Below, one piece after another: positions 61,579 through 64,000 of a stretch of 64,000 bases of DNA (its first letter is position 1; each line of letters starts with the position of its first letter). Made by a program: the position numbers and the translations under genes. A model generated the notes under the pieces. The model saw only the letters and a program-made list of their open reading frames with translations, did not search any database and was not told the origin of the DNA. Where the stretch lies: contig NZ_BJFL01000003.1 of assembly GCF_005405885.1 (NCBI RefSeq), positions 326,750 through 390,749 of the forward strand, in the 5' to 3' direction. Origin of the DNA: Gandjariella thermophila. GTDB taxonomy: Bacteria > Actinomycetota > Actinomycetes > Mycobacteriales > Pseudonocardiaceae.

Positions 61579-63174
61579 TCAGGTGCCGACGCCGATCCCG
61601 GTCAGCGCCCGCACCTCCATCTCCGCCTGCTTGCCCGAGTCGCCGGACTCGCCGCCGACCAGCGTGCCGACCAAGCCGCACAGGAAGGAGAACGGGATCG
61701 ACACCAGGCCCGGGTTGTCCAGCGGGAACCAGTGGAAGTCAACCGAGGGGAAAATCGACTTCGAGGTGCCGGACAGCGTCGGCGAGAAGACGATCAGCAC
61801 CAGGCACGAGCCGAGACCGCCGTAGATACTCCAGAGCGTGCCGGTGGTGTTGAACCGCCTCCAGTACAGCGAGTACAGAATCGTCGGCAGGTTCGCGGAC
61901 GCGGCGATGGCGAACGCCAGCGACACCAGGAAGGCGATGTTCTGACCGTTCGCGAGGATGCCGCCGAAGATGGCCAGCACACCGATCACGATCGCGGTCA
62001 TCCGGGCCACCCGGACCTCGGACCGGGTGTCCGCCTGACCGCGCCGCATCACGTTCGCGTACACGTCATGCGCGAAGGAAGCCGACGCGGTGATGGTGAG
62101 ACCGGCGATCACCGCCAGAATCGTCGCGAACGCCACCGCGGCCACGATTCCGAGCAGCACGGTGCCGCCGATGGTGAAGGCGAGCAGCGGCGCCGCCGAG
62201 TTCTCCCCACCGGGCGCGTGCAGGATCGCGCTACTGCCCACCAGCGCGGTGGCGCCATACCCGATCACCAGGGTGGACAGGTAGAAGACGAACATGCACC
62301 ACGTGGCCCAGACCACCGAGCGGCGCGCCTCCTTGGCGTTGGGCACGGTGTAGAAGCGCATCAGCACGTGCGGCAGGCTGGACGTGCCGAGCACCAGGGC
62401 GAGGGCCAGCGAAACGAAGTCGATTTTGGTGAGATTGCTCTTTCCGTAAGAGCCACCCGGACCGAGAAGCCCCTGGCCTAGCGGGCTGTTCTCGGTGGCC
62501 CGCTCGAGCAGTGCGGAGAAACTGAAACCGAACTTCCCGAGCATGAAGACGGTCACCATGGTTACGCTGAGCAACAGCAGCGCGGCCTTGATGATCTGCA
62601 CCCACGTGGTGCCCTTCATGCCGCCGACCAGCACATAGAAGATCATGATCAGGCCGACGATCACGATGACAATCGACTGGCCGACCTTGCTGTTCACGTT
62701 GAGTAGCAGCGCGACGAGCCCGCCGGCGCCGGCCGTCTGGGCGAGCATATAGAACAGCGAAATGACCAGCGTGGAAACCGCCGCGGCGGCGCGCACCGGA
62801 CGCTGGTTCATCCGGAAGCTCATCACGTCGCCCATCGTGAATCGGCCGGTGTTCCGGAGCATTTCGGCCATCAGCATCAGGCTGAGCAGCCAGGCGACGA
62901 CCCATCCGATCGAGTACAGGAAGCCGTCGTATCCGTGTACCGCGATCGCCCCGGAAATTCCGAGGAAGGATGCCGCGGAAAGGAAGTCACCGGACATCGC
63001 GATACCATTCTGGACACCGGTGAAGCCGCCACCCGCCGCGTAGTAGTCCGCGGCCGTCGTGTTGCGGCTGCTGGCCCGGTACACGATGTACAGCGTGATG
63101 GCGACGAAAACGACGAAGATTCCGACGTTGAGCGTCGGGTTACCGCTAACCGGAGCCGCGATCTGGACCGTCAT
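61579..63174 (-). CDS. actP: Cation/acetate symporter ActP
   Basis: The 531-residue sodium:solute symporter starts MTVQIAAPVSGNPTLNVGIF at ATG 63174, overlapping the DUF485 stop by 4 bp (ATGA). About thirteen membrane segments are seen. Family motifs include TTAADYYAAGGGFTGVQNGIAMSGDFLSAASFLG (over two motifs), GRFTMGDVMSFRM, VGGMKGTTWVQIIKAALLL, SLPHVLMRFYTVPNAKEARRS and ASASFAHDVYANV. It takes up acetate and similar short acids with cations. Confidence 0.93.
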   Translation of the reverse strand: MTVQIAAPVSGNPTLNVGIFVVFVAITLYIVYRASSRNTTAADYYAAGGGFTGVQNGIAMSGDFLSAASFLGISGAIAVHGYDGFLYSIGWVVAWLLSLMLMAEMLRNTGRFTMGDVMSFRMNQRPVRAAAAVSTLVISLFYMLAQTAGAGGLVALLLNVNSKVGQSIVIVIVGLIMIFYVLVGGMKGTTWVQIIKAALLLLSVTMVTVFMLGKFGFSFSALLERATENSPLGQGLLGPGGSYGKSNLTKIDFVSLALALVLGTSSLPHVLMRFYTVPNAKEARRSVVWATWCMFVFYLSTLVIGYGATALVGSSAILHAPGGENSAAPLLAFTIGGTVLLGIVAAVAFATILAVIAGLTITASASFAHDVYANVMRRGQADTRSEVRVARMTAIVIGVLAIFGGILANGQNIAFLVSLAFAIAASANLPTILYSLYWRRFNTTGTLWSIYGGLGSCLVLIVFSPTLSGTSKSIFPSVDFHWFPLDNPGLVSIPFSFLCGLVGTLVGGESGDSGKQAEMEVRALTGIGVGT

Positions 63175-63593
63175 TCCTCGACGACTCCCACCTTTGTTCG
63201 AATCGCCTCGACGCGCGGGTCGATATTCCTCTTCGCGTACCGAAGATAGGCCAACATGATCAGAATCGTGGATATGAACTGCCCGACGCCGAGAATCAGG
63301 CCGAGGTTGACCTGACCGACCACCTTCTGGTTCATCAGGCTGTGGTCGAAGGCGGCGAGTAGCACGTACGTCATGTACCAGCACAGGAACAGGCCGGTCA
63401 TCGGGAAGACGAACCGGCGCATTCGCCTGCGAAGCTGGGCGAACTCCTCGCTCTGCTGGATCGCCGTGTAGTTCAGCGGGCGCGGTTCACCCCCGTCGAA
63501 ACCGAGATCGCCGGCCACGCTCCCGAAAGCCGGCGACTCCTCACGGGGGGTTCCCGCGGGAGTTCGCACGGGAGACCGCATCGCTCTCGTCAT
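63171..63593 (-). CDS. DUF485 family membrane protein, partner of ActP
   Basis: The 140-residue protein starts MTRAMRSPVRTPAGTPREES after TGGAGGGACG. A hydrophilic N-terminus ends at the conserved EEFAQLRRRMRRFVFPMTGLF, followed by two membrane segments (FLCWYMTYVLLAAF and ILGVGQFISTILIMLAYLRYA). This is the YjcH-type small protein that precedes actP in many bacteria. It is translationally coupled to actP here. Confidence 0.9.
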   Translation of the reverse strand: MTRAMRSPVRTPAGTPREESPAFGSVAGDLGFDGGEPRPLNYTAIQQSEEFAQLRRRMRRFVFPMTGLFLCWYMTYVLLAAFDHSLMNQKVVGQVNLGLILGVGQFISTILIMLAYLRYAKRNIDPRVEAIRTKVGVVEE

Positions 63594-63958
63594 CGTCCCT
63601 CCAGGGATATTTCGACCGCCCGTCCGCGCGCGGCGCTCGGTGCCCGTCCCTGAACGCGCGCCGTGATCGCGGGGGCTTCACACCGGCGCGTTCCCGGGCT
63701 CGTCATCGCAGGCCCCTCCAGTCCTGGAACAGGCTCTCATGGGAGGGGGCCAGCGTAGCGAGGACGATCGGCCAGTCAACGACAGGTGTGGGCGCGGTCC
63801 GCTGGCCCTGCCGGCCGGCGGCCGTGCCGGCGGCCGGCGTCCGGCCGGCAACGCAGGTCGCAGGCCGCCTCCAGGGCCAATGCGGTTCAGATAAGGCATG
63901 TGTGCTGGTCAGCGTGGTGAGCTGACGAGGGTCGTGGTGACCGGTACGGTGCCCAGCC
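63594..63958. other. Promoter region of the DUF485-actP operon
   Basis: The 365 bases hold the operon's promoter. A strong stem GGCCCCTCC (63711-63719) with GGAGGGGGCC (63742-63751) may be part of a leader. No gene is supported. The divergent frame starting near 63959 is only partly in the window. Confidence 0.4.
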
Positions 63959-64000
63959 GTGACGTTGTCTGGGGTGGAGTCGCTGCCGCGGCCGCAGGGC
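63959..64000 (+). CDS. Possible start of a rightward gene (cut by window edge)
   Basis: A GTG at 63959 opens a frame VTLSGVESLPRPQG that runs off the right edge. Fourteen codons are too few for a call; it fits the divergent arrangement with the actP operon. Confidence 0.25.
   Translation, partial: MTLSGVESLPRPQG

Overview
The window is about 70 percent GC, uses GTG starts freely, and carries mycothiol genes (mshA, a mycothiol-dependent-enzyme fold protein), an ActP/DUF485 acetate permease operon, an HbhA-like protein and a LANTG sortase substrate. This points to a high-GC actinomycete of the mycolata/Pseudonocardiales neighbourhood (an Amycolatopsis- or Saccharopolyspora-like organism is my best guess). 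No CRISPR array, rRNA or complete insertion sequence was seen.

Region 1 (1-21.5 kb) is a conserved chromosomal block. As far as I remember, its gene order follows the Mycobacterium tuberculosis Rv0474-Rv0498 segment: sugar-phosphate isomerase, membrane protein, ppx, regX3-senX3, gpm, YbjN protein, mshA, SDR, murB, DUF2505 protein, and later DUF2516, hbhA-like and XRE genes. An insertion of methyltransferase, purU, YbaK, VOC/AraC and hydrolase genes separates the two halves. Many of these genes overlap by 4 bp (ATGA or GTGA) and are probably co-transcribed.

Region 2 (21.6-34.3 kb) is a mixed chromosomal stretch: a membrane NACHT-type STAND NTPase, a CGNR zinc-finger regulator, a DUF445 membrane protein, an aminotransferase, a secreted Ala/Pro-rich protein, a PP2C-like phosphatase, an ATP-dependent DNA ligase that runs into a convergent methyltransferase, and a bifunctional penicillin-binding protein with a PASTA tail.

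Region 3 (34.3-38.0 kb) has lower GC and looks like a decayed island. It holds small membrane or secreted proteins (one with a His/Cys-rich tail), a frameshifted membrane protein, a chimeric pseudogene, an HdeD-like protein and tandem repeats.

Region 4 (38.0-44.63 kb) is a compact 6.58 kb integrative element of the actinomycete AICE type. It is inserted in the 3' part of tRNA-Phe and bounded by 50-bp perfect direct repeats. It encodes a tyrosine integrase, an excisionase, a second small HTH protein, a RepSA-like rolling-circle initiator, two tandem paralogous Cys-rich proteins, and an ABM-domain protein with an XRE/TPR regulator. No transfer (FtsK/SpoIIIE) gene is present. Two related 27-bp sites, one at each transcription unit, look like operators of its regulator. 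Large hairpins near both the rep operon and the right end could be replication or transfer origins.

Region 5 (44.58-64 kb) starts with the tRNA cluster Glu-Asp-Phe (read leftwards). It continues with a TetR regulator, small proteins, a cold-shock protein, an L,D-transpeptidase lipoprotein with a perfect CRP-type site upstream, a glutamate-type ABC binding protein, a UDP-GlcNAc 2-epimerase-like gene, an MHS-family transporter, a LANTG surface protein, an aldo/keto reductase, an NlpC/P60 endopeptidase, aconitase, a methyltransferase fused to an Ig-like domain, and the DUF485-actP acetate symporter pair.
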